From positions 1 through 64,000 of the forward strand of contig JAFJTR010000019.1 of the NCBI GenBank assembly GCA_022559985.1: a stretch of DNA of 64,000 bases. Direction: 5' to 3'. Shown here in pieces: positions 23,326 to 34,007 of this stretch. This stretch comes from Parastagonospora avenae f. sp. tritici 18332-5 (Eukaryota; Ascomycota; Dothideomycetes; Pleosporales; Phaeosphaeriaceae). The position numbers and the translations under genes are program-made. The notes beneath the pieces are model-generated. The model saw only the letters and a list, made by a program, of their open reading frames with translations, did no database searches and was not told the origin of the DNA. The first letter of the stretch is position 1, and the number at the start of each line of letters is the position of its first letter.

Positions 23326-24854
23326 TCACGACCCACCCGCTGCTTTGCTCATGAAGAAACCCTTGAGCGGGCCCATGGCGTCTACAGCTCTCAGCCCGAG
23401 ACTGCGTAGTCCTACAATAGGGCCAGATTCTACGCTATATAGTCGGTGCAGCTTGTCGCATACGCCGAGCATGGCATTGTTCTCGGCATACCGCTCGCTG
23501 TTGTAGCTTTCCAGCGCCAACGTCGAGCCAATGTCTTGCCCAGTCTGCACTGCATGCGAAATTGTCCGCACAAGCGCCGCTGCGTCGCCTTGTCCTTGAT
23601 TCAAGCCCTGACCTGCCAAGGGATGTATAGTATGTGCTGCATCGCCAACGAGTGCGACTCGCTCGCCAGTGTATGTGTCGGCGTGTCGCATTCGCAGGGG
23701 AAATGAAGCGACAGTGCCGGCTTGAACGTCTGTTACTCGCATCGGTATCGCCCGTCCATCAACAGGAGTGTGCTTTTGGCGCCATTCGACCTCTTCTTCC
23801 TGCCCCGCATCCAACCTGTGCAGGTATTCGAGGTCCGTGGTCGATAGCCGGAAGCCAGCGTTCACCATGGCCGCAAAGTCTTTCTGCGAAAGCGCTTTCA
23901 GCCGTGCTGCTCGCTCTGGTGTAGTGCTCCATACCAGCGTCGACAAATTTCCGGGCAGTGGCAGCATGGCAATGGGCCCCGTAGGCAGGAAGCGCTGATA
24001 GGCAATCTTGTGCTGTGGCCCACCCCACCCTGGCCCCTCCAGTGTGAGGCTTGCCACAACGCCGTGCCGGTTGTAGTCGAAGCCTCGCGCCTCAATGCCC
24101 GCAAATGTGCGCACCGGACTGTTCGCACCATCTGCACCGACCAGCAACCTCGCAGCCAGTGTTCTGCCGTTCGATAGCGAGAGAATCGGCCATGACGATA
24201 GATCCATCTTGTCCGTGTCTGTGCCCAGCTCAATCGAGCTGACCTTTGTGTTCGTCATCATATCCACCCCACCAAGCTCCTCGAGGCGGCTCAGAAGCAT
24301 GCTCGTGGTGTTGATGTTTTCAATCATGTATGCAATCGTTGTGGGCTGCGCGGGGTTTCGAGGTCCAACAGAGCGTGCCGTGCCCCAGTCGAAGGAGATG
24401 CGCGCATCAGTGACGCCATCCCATACCTGCATCTCCTGGTATGGCTGCACTCGCGCAGGGTTGACATGTGCCCATGCTCCAATTTCTGCAGAGGTTAGAC
24501 CAAGTTCTGCAACTACGCCGCGTGTCACCTGCCTTGGAGATTCTTCACGGACGCTGGCGTCAGAGAACTGCATCGATTCGAGAAGCTCTCCAAGCTCGCA
24601 TCTTTTGGAAGCCGGTTCTTCTGTAAATCTTGCCCCTCAATAAGCGCGACTCTGAGGCCGCTGGTTACCGGAGATGCTTTTAAAGCAGCCAGCAAGCTCA
24701 ATCCCGCCGGACCGCCGCCAACACAGACAACATCATAAACTTCGGGCGCGTCTGCGGAGGTCGAGGCAAACTTCCGGTGGAGCCGATTTCGGAAATGAGT
24801 AGTTCGTTGTGGTTGAAGGGCACGGTGCGCACCGCGAGGCAATCGGGGAGGCAT
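23326..24854 (-). CDS. COQ6: Ubiquinone biosynthesis FAD monooxygenase COQ6
   Basis: Two exons (24854-24533, 24485-23326) encode 493 residues. An Arg-rich N-terminus without acids (MPPRLPRGAHRALQPQ) fits a mitochondrial presequence. The FAD fold follows: VYDVVCVGGGPAGLSLL (GGGPAG at 46-51), then SSLTPASVKNLQ joined to EIGAWAHVNPARVQPY, EMQVWDG, ARLLVGADGANSPVR and VALVGDAAHTIHPLAGQGLN. COQ6 hydroxylates C5 of the ubiquinone ring on the matrix side of the inner membrane. The 47 bp intron (24486-24532) starts GC rather than GT (AAG/GCAGGT, CTAAC branch, CAG). The GT four bases further in would break the frame, and the GC site gives the exact family sequence. The start is the first ATG before the presequence; longer N-termini are open but improbable. 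Confidence 0.92.
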
Positions 24855-25756
24855 CAGGAGCCCAATGTGGGAAGCCAGGTCATCAAATATGGGACGGAAA
24901 CTTCGAAGCGTAGAGCCAATGGTGGTGTCATCATGAGGCTCTTTGGCGCGTTTGCAGATCTCTCCACCCTCGGATCTTGCCGACCGCGCTAGCGGGAGTG
25001 TGGCCATAGCTCCAACGACTCGTCTGCACCTTCCCCCACTTCCGAACCTCTTCACACTCGCCTACACCAACGGAGACTGTTCGGATATCGCTCGAACATC
25101 GTACTGTTTCTTTACCACCATGCCTATTCTCCATAAGACTGGACGACTCTTCTCGGGTACTATGCACTAGTACCACTGGTGAATGTGAGGGAATATGGCC
25201 ATGGAGATAACGTCCCACTTCGAAACGTGAACTAACCTTCAATTTATTTCGGTAGTGATTCGATATTGGGCTCTCAAGGCCCTGAGGATTTGTTGAGAGT
25301 TCCCAGTTCAGTCATATGCCCATATTCTAGCCACGAAGCTCAGAAAACTAGCCAGCTTAGAGCAGAGGCACGTCTGCGCTTTGTCGTGAGCTATGGATAG
25401 CCACACCGTACTTCGTTCAGTTGAGTGTTTTGATTGCATAGAGACGTGCTAGACTGGCGAGCTACAATGAACGGAGCGTGCCCAGCGCAAAGATAGACCA
25501 TATTCTATGAATGCCATAACCCACCTTTTGGGTCAATTCTCCAAACCCCCCCTTATATATTAACATCTTGATCCTTCATAGCACTCGGAACAGCTCACAT
25601 AATTCAAGGTAAGTACTGGTTACAGTAGCCAGACACAGACACCCTCAGAAACATCCAACGAGACTGGACCAGTTATCATCATCCCCAAACAGGACGCAAA
25701 CATTTATCAATCAGAGGACATACTCTACAGTACGTGAAGCTTTGCTTGCAGGAACC
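24855..25756. promoter_or_regulatory. Divergent promoter region with a likely 5'UTR intron
   Basis: It separates COQ6 (minus) from the gene at 25757 (plus). A TATA-like run (CCCCCTTATATATTAAC) lies near 25550-25563. A good donor (CAAG/GTAAGTACT, 25609) and acceptor (TTGCTTGCAG, ending 25751) bracket a likely 143 bp intron in the 5'UTR, ending six bases before the ATG. Confidence 0.45.
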
Positions 25757-27391
25757 ATGACTTTCTCAAAGGGACTGTTCTCCAAGCGGAAACATACCTC
25801 GAACAATTCATCTGATGGCGAGGATACTCATTTCTCGAAGCGCAATGCACCACCCGGAGGCATTTCCCGTCTAGATAACATGAAGTCGCCAGCAAATTTG
25901 GCCTCAGATTCATCTCTCAACCAGAAGAATGAACAGCGCCGAGGGTCGACTCTGTCCTGGAAAATAATTCCAAGGATTATGGGCTTCCTTCGCAGAGATT
26001 CCAGAAGAAGTGAACCTTGCGTCGATACGGAAACCACGAAAGGATACCCCATCACCGAGATTATGAAGAAAACGATCATGCTCTGCGCCGTACGACGCAT
26101 AGAGAAGGCCAGGCGGGCAGGGAAGGCAAATTTTGATCTAGAAAAGATAGTATCCAGTGCTCTCGACTGGATGGAGAACTTGACCCATCAGGACCACTGT
26201 TTTAACACTAAGTGTTATAACGGCGGACCCATCGATTTCCGAGAGAGACTTGAGTGGGCAGACTTCAACGTAAGGCTTGCTGTGGAGCAGCTCGAACAAG
26301 AAGCGGAAGTGGAGGCAAAGAATCGAAAGCTTCTGGAGAAAGGTAAGCAACACTCGCGGTAGCATGATCTTGCTAATAAGCACCAAGCCGAGGAAGAGGC
26401 TTCGCAATCCCCGAAGCAACACTCATCGCAGGAAGCGACATTGTCTCCAGATGAGAAGGAGCATACAAAGCAAAATGCCGCTGAAGAAGCTAAACAGAGT
26501 CGGTCAATCCCCGAGCAGACCACAGCGCACATTAACGGACCGGCCTCTGGACAACGATTTAATGTGGCCAACATATCTTACACAGCTGCCAGGCCCACGT
26601 CAGATGAGTGGATCAGGCAGCTACAACTCACGAGGATGCATGGAAGTTTCGAAACCCGGGAGGCAGCCTCGGCTCCATCTCTCCCTTCAGCATCGCATAC
26701 ACATCTGCCTTCATACCACGAGCTGAAAGCCTCCGTCGATGCGCGCACAGGATCTCCCCGCGCCGCTGCACGCGCACAGCTGGCATATCGAGCCCCACTG
26801 CCCTCATCAAGTCCGCTCACTCTCGACACCCCCGTGAGCCCACTTACCTCTACCGCCAGCGTGCTCTCCACGACTCCTCCGCACGATGAGTTTGCGCTTC
26901 GTATGCTGCCTCCCCCGGTTCCGCTCGCCCCGAAAAGCCCACCCACCGTGTCCCCGGATTCTCAGTCTTTCACGACGACTAGGCATCGCGGCCCATCTGA
27001 CTACCACCCCTCAGGCCCCACGAACCCTTTCGCTCCAGCGGTTCGGCAGCGAGACGCATCTCCCCCGCCATCATTCCGTCGTCACGAGCGACGCGGCGCT
27101 ATCTGGCAGCTTCCGAGAACGGCGATTCTGTATCAAGCAGGCACATCTCAAGGCATACCCGTGCCCAGCGTTGAGAGTGCGATTGCGTCTTCGATGCAGA
27201 GCGTGTATTCCCGTGCTCCCGCACCTGCGCCATCGCGGCGCGTGGCTAGATATCGCGCCCAGATCGCGCCTGAGATCGAAGCGCATATTAATGGCGCGTC
27301 GACGCTGAGAAGGGTTATGACCAGTCCGCGACGGTGGTTCAGGGGGAGGAGTGATGAGAGTCGTCGGAAGGAGGATGAGAATCGTCGTTAA
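25757..27391 (+). CDS. Fungal protein of unknown function, Ser/Pro-rich C-terminus
   Basis: Two exons (25757-26342, 26388-27391) with a 45 bp intron give 529 residues. I do not recognise a domain. Residues about 1-90 are basic and Ser/Asn-rich. About 95-190 look helical (ITEIMKKTIMLCAVRRIEKA, then FDLEKIVSSALDWMENL and RERLEWADFNVRLAVEQLEQ), with a run of E/K/R that could be a coiled coil reaching across the splice. The C-terminal ~290 residues are rich in Ser, Pro, Thr and Ala (SSPLTLDTPVSPLTSTASV; PPPVPLAPKSPPTVSPDS), probably disordered, ending strongly basic (RRWFRGRSDESRRKEDENRR). There is no signal peptide or TM. The frame joins in phase and is free of stops, so the gene is probably real. 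Confidence 0.65.
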
Positions 27392-28426
27392 TAAGTATTC
27401 CAATGCGGATGTCGTTAGGTAAGTAGTAGCTCCCAGCCTTGATCTGAACCCTCCACAGCTAACATAAATAGATCGCAAAAGTACTTACTCGAGATGACAG
27501 CACGCAATACAGCGAACCCCCCATGTCTGCGCTGACGCCCACGCACGCGTTCGCTGATCTTCGCCCGAACGATCGTATTCGCCTTCCTATTCGTTTTTCT
27601 CTTCTCTATTGGAAGATTTTATTGCTCCCTGACGTTATTCTTTGTCTCCATGTACCACCACGAAACCCCCAACATATCTTTCTCGGTTTGCTTTCTTAGC
27701 CACGGTGTTCAGGCGTCTGGCCAAAAGCTTGCTTCATGATAAGGGCCTCGACTGTCCATACGCTATCTCTTTACAAAAACGAGTTGACTATTCTTATGGA
27801 GTTTTGGCGTTCTAGATATTTCTTTGTAAAACTGGTCAGAAAATAGCGATAAGTCAATGTATATTCAGTCTAGACTGAACGTGGAAAGGGTTTACTAGGC
27901 TAGATGCGACAATTCCATCGGCCTCGACGGAAAATGGTGTGTGCTTGTGTGATATTCGGTATTTGATGTGACGTGAGACATGATTTCAGCCACGGTGCTA
28001 CACAGACATACCTAGGACGCTGGCCGATATGTGAGGTGTATCATGTAGACGGATGCGTCTTTCTCAAAACCACTCCGTTAGTGAAACCGACATTTACGGG
28101 ATTAGTACCAGTTATATCATGCAGGCACGCATCATAATCATCGCAAGGGCAACATACTCATCGACGCAATCAAAGCGCCGTCTCAGGTTCAGATTCAATC
28201 AAGATTAACCCTCCCATCTCTCGTACTTCAAATGCATCACTCCCTACATGACGCCCAGAGATTTTCATCCAACCTATTAAAATGCCAGTATGTCGAAGCT
28301 CGTGCCCAGCCTCATCTTCAAAGGAGCGAAAAAGTTGCCCTTCTCGGGGGTATCTGAAAAGGAATGTGGAATGGTGTCGCTATGCATGCAAATACAAAAA
28401 CAAAAACGCCGTGTAATGCTAGGGGT
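27392..28426. other. Intergenic, no gene seen
   Basis: About 1 kb between convergent genes, A+T-richer than its surroundings. No coding or structural feature is recognised. Confidence 0.4.
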
Positions 28427-29152
28427 CTACAACATGACGGCGAAGCCGAGGAAGACGCTTCCGCACAGGGCGGCGAGGGTCATGCCAGCGCTGGGAGCGA
28501 AGACGCCTGCTGCGGCGCCGCCCTGGGTGGAGGAGCTGGCGCCGGTCTGCTGGGCGCCGCCGAAGCCGGTGAGCGGGATCTTGTTGGTGCCTGAGGCGGT
28601 GGCGGAGGCGGTGGACATGGTGGGGATGGAGGTGTTGCCCTTGTATGGGGATTGGGCTCCGCAGGGGTGGTCCGCACTGTTATTCAGTTAGCAAGATGTT
28701 GGCCATAGGCGTCGTATATTTAGACGTACCGGCACTTATCCGCACAAGAGCTTGCGCCAGTTCCACAATCCTTGACGCAGTTGTTGCCCCACTGCTGGCA
28801 GATGTAGAACGGCAGGGTCTGGCTGTACTCGGTGACGTTGGGGGCGACGTTGTTCTCGCACACGCAGCTGTACTGGAGCGTGTCGGCGTCGCACTCGTTC
28901 TCGTTGGTGGTCATGGAGGTCACGCCGGGTTGTTGCAGGCAGATGAGCGGGCATTGGGACTTTTGGTTGAGGCACCATGCGTCTGGCACATGTTAGCTTA
29001 GAGCAGTGAAGATGAGACTAGCACAACGGACCTCGGTCGCTGGACGAGACGCTGTCTGGGTCGATGGTGTAGGGGTAGTTGAGCTGGGGCGTGGCCTGGC
29101 CGGCGGCGAGACTGGCGAGAGCAGCGATGCTGAAGGTGATGGTGGAATGCAT
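28427..29152 (-). CDS. DUF7707-type secreted, probably GPI-anchored protein
   Basis: Exons 29152-29032, 28982-28730 and 28676-28427 (introns 49 and 53 bp) give 207 residues. It has a signal peptide (MHSTITFSIAALASLAAGQA). The conserved cysteine-rich domain runs from YPYTIDPDSVSSSDRDAWC to KCRADHPCGAQ and includes QKSQCPLICLQQ, YSCVCENNVAPNVTEYSQ, CQQWGNNC and CGTGASSCADKC. Then comes a Ser/Thr/Gly stalk and a hydrophobic C-terminus (AGMTLAALCGSVFLGFAVML) that fits a GPI-anchor signal. This matches my memory of the fungal DUF7707 family, whose function is unknown. It should sit at the plasma membrane or in the wall. It is divergent from the PX-domain gene. Confidence 0.85.
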
Positions 29153-30046
29153 TGTGGTTGAGTGACGGATGTTTCGGTTTGGTGGTTGAGGAGTATGGTG
29201 AGAAACGTGGCAGAGCAACTGTTTTTATACAATGAGCATTGTTCCGAGTGGCAAGGGTCCTGGAATGCACTTACGACTCTCGGGATGGAAGGAAGAAGTA
29301 AAGTGAAACGGTCAAGTATTACAAAGGTGATTATTATATCGTCAGCGACAGACAGTGCGCGAGTTGAACGAGAGACTCTTCACGAGATGAGGCGAGCGAG
29401 CGGTGGTCGGGTGATTAGAGAGGCTGAACGGTTCATATATACGGGCGGAGAGACTAGAAGGGAGCGAAAGTATGAAGCTAGCGGAGATCGAGGGCGGGCC
29501 CATGCTTCTGATATCGTGGACGTGCGCGTCCCCGCGTCCAGTCTCATCTGGCCGAGTCCCGGTCCAATAAATCGGCGCCGCGGATGCAACACTGCTGCAT
29601 GTCTTGCTGCAACGACCTGTCGTGATGCAGGCGGCGGCGTCGTTGCAGCAAGGGAGCAGGGAGCGTGAATCCATGGAGCAGCAGACGAGAGGCCAGCCGA
29701 AATGTTTTGGGAGCACATCCCTCAGCGACAGGGATAGGCCGACCGCTCTTGCCTCTTTGGCCACTCGCTGGCCCGCTTTCTGCCCACACCACTCGCCAGG
29801 GTCTATGGGTCTATCGCGACGCCTGTCTAGTGTCAGTTCGCCTGCGCATCATCTGGCCTGTGGTGCCCGGCAGCCAAGAGCGCCATCTCTTTTCCCTATC
29901 ATCGAGCTCGTTGTCCGTCGAACAAAGACACTAGGTTTGCATAGTCCGCCATACCCTCTTCATTCATAACTCAATCCTCATATCTGGGTTGCTATATCAT
30001 CTCCTTTGCCGTGCCCGCCACCCGCCCAGCACGCTACTGTAAATGG
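29153..30046. promoter_or_regulatory. Divergent promoter region between DUF7707 and PX genes
   Basis: About 0.9 kb. Short frames overlap here on both strands, but none has a recognisable motif. Confidence 0.35.
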
Positions 30047-31040
30047 ATGGAGCCGGCGAGCCTTTTACCTGACACGCACCACCGCACTCCCTCGCCGACT
30101 CGTGATGCGTCGGTCGCCACGGTTCGTCCACAGCGCAATAGCGTAGTCCCGCCTTACTGGCAGCACCACGGGCGGCATCCCAGTCGTATGAGCTCTTACT
30201 CTACAGACGGCCATCCTACGCCCATCTCCCTCGAGGATCACACCGAGGACGGATCCGAGCAGAGCAAAGGTCTGTGGGCGAAGGGCGTGACGATTGATGA
30301 TTACGTCGTCGTTAGCGGGACGGCACCCGGCTTGGGCGCCTATGTAGTCTTCAACTGCACTGTTGAGACGCTCGATGTAAGTCACCCGGAGCCGCATGTG
30401 AAGACGACTGAAAATGGCTATTTGACCCACCTCGACATGCACTTGTCAAAACTCCGCAGCCAATCGATGACAAGGGTCTCTAGACTCATGCATGCCGTGG
30501 CTTTATGTGTGGGGGAAGTGCAGCTGCGGGAACTTTCGATATCGATGTGAGCAGCGCTGACCATATTGCAGGGTGGCCCCATGAAGATACGAAAAAGGTG
30601 TGTAACATGCATATTGGTTTTCATTGACGCGGCTGATAGCGTATCCGATAGATACTCGGAATTTGAAGATCTTCACCAGAAGCTCGTCCAAACATTTCCG
30701 CATGCCGTGAGCTCCATGCCGCAGTTCCCGCCAAAATCCGTCATCTGTAAGTCAAGGTTACCACGCCTAGCCGATTGACTCTGACAGTTACAATTAGCTC
30801 GCTTTCGACCTCGTTTCCTAGAGAGGCGCAAGAATGGCCTCAATTACTTTCTTAAGTAAGTTGGTTGCATCGGCAATGGCGCTAGTGAATATCGACTGAC
30901 CTATTAATAGCTGCATCCTACTGAACCCCGAATTCGCTGGATCACCAGTCTTGAAAGAGTTTTTGTTCTCGTGACACTTGATCACAGTGGATGTCTGTAC
31001 TGTGCATACGACGTAGTAGGGGCTTGGATGTGCTGCTTAG
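30047..31040 (+). CDS. PX-domain protein, YPT35-like
   Basis: Five exons (30047-30376, 30572-30597, 30652-30746, 30798-30855, 30911-31040) give 212 residues. A disordered N-terminus is followed by a PX domain: VTIDDYVVVSGTAPGLGAYV, then KIRKRYSEFEDLHQKL (the lipid-contacting RRYSEF-type motif), MPQFPPKSVISRFRPRFLE (the PPxK loop) and RRKNGLNYFLNCILLNPEF. PX domains bind phosphatidylinositol 3-phosphate. Size and layout fit YPT35, an endosomal/vacuolar PX protein that in yeast recruits the lipid-transfer protein Vps13. As read, the frame passes a run of six T (30960-30965) and ends in an unfamiliar tail (KEFFVLVTLDHSGCL...). With five T it would end KEFLFS at about 30975, which looks like the usual end of these proteins. 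A small indel or a base error there is possible. Confidence 0.8.
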
Positions 31041-31594
31041 GGACCTGCCATCTGGATGTGTCTAGGTTCTTCATCTTTTTGTATAAGTTATAAATTTTGC
31101 TAATGTGTAATGACATGTGCATTGAGAAGTTGACTTCTAGGACATGCGAAACCTTGCTGCGACATGCGAAGGTCGGTCGTTTGTCGGCAGCAGGAACCTC
31201 TCAAGTGCTCTCAAGAGACGCAGTGACGTCTTTGGAAATATCTCGCGTGCAGGCTTTCAATTGGTCAATTGCTCTCGTAGCGTGCTGCGATTTCAAGGTT
31301 TTCGGGTTTCCAGCGCGTCTATTCGCTGAAATATTTCCTAAATCCTTCATACCTATCCGAGAAATGAAGGCATGCTTAATTCACCTGCAAACTGCAAGCA
31401 CGATTGCGCGAGGTTTTGTAATTGTGAAGCTATCCAAGTGCAGCAGCTCGCCTGCGAAAACAGCCTTCGGAGCTCGACCACCCCCTAACCGTCGCGTTTT
31501 GCCTTGACCACGCCCGGCGCGCATGCAATGGCCGTCCAACGTCGCAATGCATAAAAGATGATAGCAGCCAACGCGACGAATATCCAGCAAAATC
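31041..31594. other. Intergenic with promoter of the SAS4-domain gene
   Basis: No gene is recognised. The start codon at 31595 has a fair context (AAAATCATGG). Confidence 0.35.
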
Positions 31595-33098
31595 ATGGCC
31601 AACGTAGTGCGGCCGCGCGTGCCCTCTGCGACAGGCAACGGTGAGCGCCAGACGCGCCTCAACTTCCAACCGATACGTCGCGCGCCCGACGACGCCCCTC
31701 CCAATAGCACCAGCACCACCCCTCCCTCCATCGTGACCCGCCGGACTAGCAAGGGCAACCAGCTGCTGGCCCTGGGCGACGACGAAAAGTCGGTCAAGCA
31801 GATAACCCTCACGCCACCCAAGCCCGCTGCTGCTGCACCGCCTGTCCGCACCAACTCGCGCAAGCGGCCACTGGCTGACGCGACCACGCCCGACACACGC
31901 CCGCCCACCAAGATCACCGTTACACAACCACACGGCGAGCTGCTGCGCATCACGAACGGCGTGTCGGCGCCCATTGGCATAGATGCCGACGATGTGCCGT
32001 CTGCGAGGTCGACGCCCCGGCCAGGCAGCGCCGACAAGACGATACCTGCTGCTGGACCGCAGGACAAGAGGAGCTTGAGGAGCCATGATGGCGGATCACG
32101 GCTCAAGTCTGACCTGGCGACATACTTTGCGAGCTACGACGACATAATTGCTGGTGTTTCCAAGCCGACTGGTATGTGGACCATGTTTCAATGGGGGCGA
32201 TATATCTGACCTGTCCCCAGAGTTTCTCGACTACGACACACCCATATACATACTGGATGAGCCCATAAGACCGACATCACCACGTGCCTCTCGCACCTCC
32301 CTCAGTCCAACACGCTCACGCAAACGCAAGGCCTCGCCCGCCCTCGACACCCCCTCCCACTCCACGACCTTCCATGTGCTAGACTACACCTCCAGCCTCG
32401 AAAGCGTCTGCAAAGATGCCGCGTCCGACCCCCTCGCCGACACATTCTACTTCCCCCACCACCGCCGCGCCGAGCGCAAAGAAAAGCAGCTCCGCAACAT
32501 CGAAAAAGAGCGCGCCATGCACGAGAAGCTGCAGCTCGAGCGCCTCCTCGACGGCCTCCAAGGCCCCGACTGGCTCAAAGTCATGGGCATAACCGGCGTG
32601 ACCGACGGCGAGCGCAAGGACTGGGAACCCAAGCGCGACTTCTTCGTCAAAGAAGTCGAGGCGCTCGTCGACAAATTCCGCATCTGGAAAGAAGAAGAGA
32701 AGCGCCTGCGCGCGGAGAAAGAAGCCGCTGCCGCTGCAGCCGAGGAATCTTCAGAGGAAGAAGAGTCGGAAGAGGATCAGAAGGAATTGCCCACACGCAC
32801 GAAAACACCCGTTCCCAGACGTCCGCCACGCCCTCATGGTTTTCTCCTACCTTTTATACCGCCCGAACCGACGACGCCTTTTCTCGGGTTCTACGCCAAG
32901 ACGCCGCATCTAAGAGCAGCCGCGCTGGGCAAGAATCGCCACGGACGCAATCTCACGGCGTTTGGGCTGCCGATCCCTGAGCCTGAGAAGAGGGAGTTTG
33001 AGGTTCCCGACGAGTTCAAGGATCCGAATGTTATGAGGGATAATGCGAGGCAGCGGCGGAGGCGCATGAGGGAGAGTCGGGGGGAGGCGAAGGAGTGA
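31595..33098 (+). CDS. SAS4-domain chromatin protein
   Basis: Two exons (31595-32171, 32221-33098; 49 bp intron) encode 484 residues. The N-terminal ~190 residues are disordered and Pro/Thr-rich, then SDLATYFASYDDIIAGVSKP leads into EFLDYDTPIYIL. The conserved core (about 270-370) reads HVLDYTSSLESVCKDAASDP, LADTFYFPHHRRAERKEKQL, LLDGLQGPDWLKVMGITGVT, DGERKDWEPKRDFFVKEVEA and LVDKFRIWKEEEKRLRAEK, with a coiled-coil-like charged end and an acidic run. This matches the fungal SAS4 ('something about silencing' complex subunit 4) domain; in yeast the SAS complex acetylates histone H4 K16. The C-terminus is basic (RQRRRRMRESRGE). The protein is probably nuclear. Family assignment is from memory of the domain. 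Confidence 0.8.
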
Positions 33099-34007
33099 TT
33101 TCTTCTTTCTCGGCCTTGAGGGAATGGAGATGGGAGTGTTTATATATGGGGATAAGGGCTTGTGGAATATTGAATTGAATGGGTGGGAAGGGGATTGGGG
33201 AAGGTGTATACTATTCATTCGCCTGGGAGAGCTATAAAGCATTATGGCTACATCATTCAGACTCTGGTCACACTTCACAACCCTTCACTCTGCCGTGCCG
33301 AGTTCGATTCATCCCAACACAGTGCCATCTTACACGCTGGCTCAATCATTTCGACGTCATATGTCCCTTCAGCGCCCTTGCCATCTCGCACACTCTTGAA
33401 GTAGATCCACAGGCTGAGATTTACGCCGTTCCTCGCCACGACTGAAAGGTGCAAGGCGAAGGCTATGAACGTAGGCCTGGCGACTACATACTCCAGCATA
33501 GTTGCGCGTGGGGAAAACTTAGGCGTGTGTACTCACCAGCTATATTCGAGAAATGAGTGGGACTTGTCTCTTATATACTCCCGGTGGTCTTCTACACCTT
33601 CATGCAACCCACGCTATCAAGCTATGCTCCAGTACACCTCGTGATGGAGCAGACTTGCGATAATCATGGAGAGAAATACAGCAGTGTTTCCGAGCGTTCC
33701 AAGGAAATGAATAGTGTTCACATCACGATCGATGGAGCAAGCAGGATCTCGAAGTGTACTTGGCAACGGAATTTGGTGAGGCGCCGCAACAGCTTTGTAA
33801 TCTGTGCGGACCTTGCTTGAAAATCTTTCACAAGTTGAGCGAAGCTGTACATCTTCATTACCTTTTTAGCGCTGTGTGATATGCTAACAACCTATCGAAT
33901 GTGTCCAGGCTAGAATATAGAATGACGGTGCTTCTCTGATAGTGATGTGGCGTCCAGCAGCGAGCGCACATACCATCACAGCAGGTGCTGATCATGCCTA
34001 TGCAGAA
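33099..34007. other. Intergenic, no supported gene
   Basis: A 74-codon frame on the minus strand (33275-33499, MLEYVVARPTFIAFALHL) is the best candidate. It has no recognised motif and no clear partner exon, so I do not call it a gene. Confidence 0.35.

Noticed and set aside
28290..28691. Plus-strand frame of 133 codons over the DUF7707 gene
   Set aside because: It is a shadow of the Ala/Gly/Ser stalk and GPI region of the minus-strand gene, which has signal peptide, cysteines and introns.
31381..32106. Minus-strand frame of 241 codons over the SAS4-domain gene
   Set aside because: It is opposite the G+C-rich disordered N-terminus of the plus-strand gene and has no motif.
33275..33499. Small hydrophobic minus-strand frame (74 codons)
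   Set aside because: No recognisable family, no splice partner and no other support; left as intergenic.
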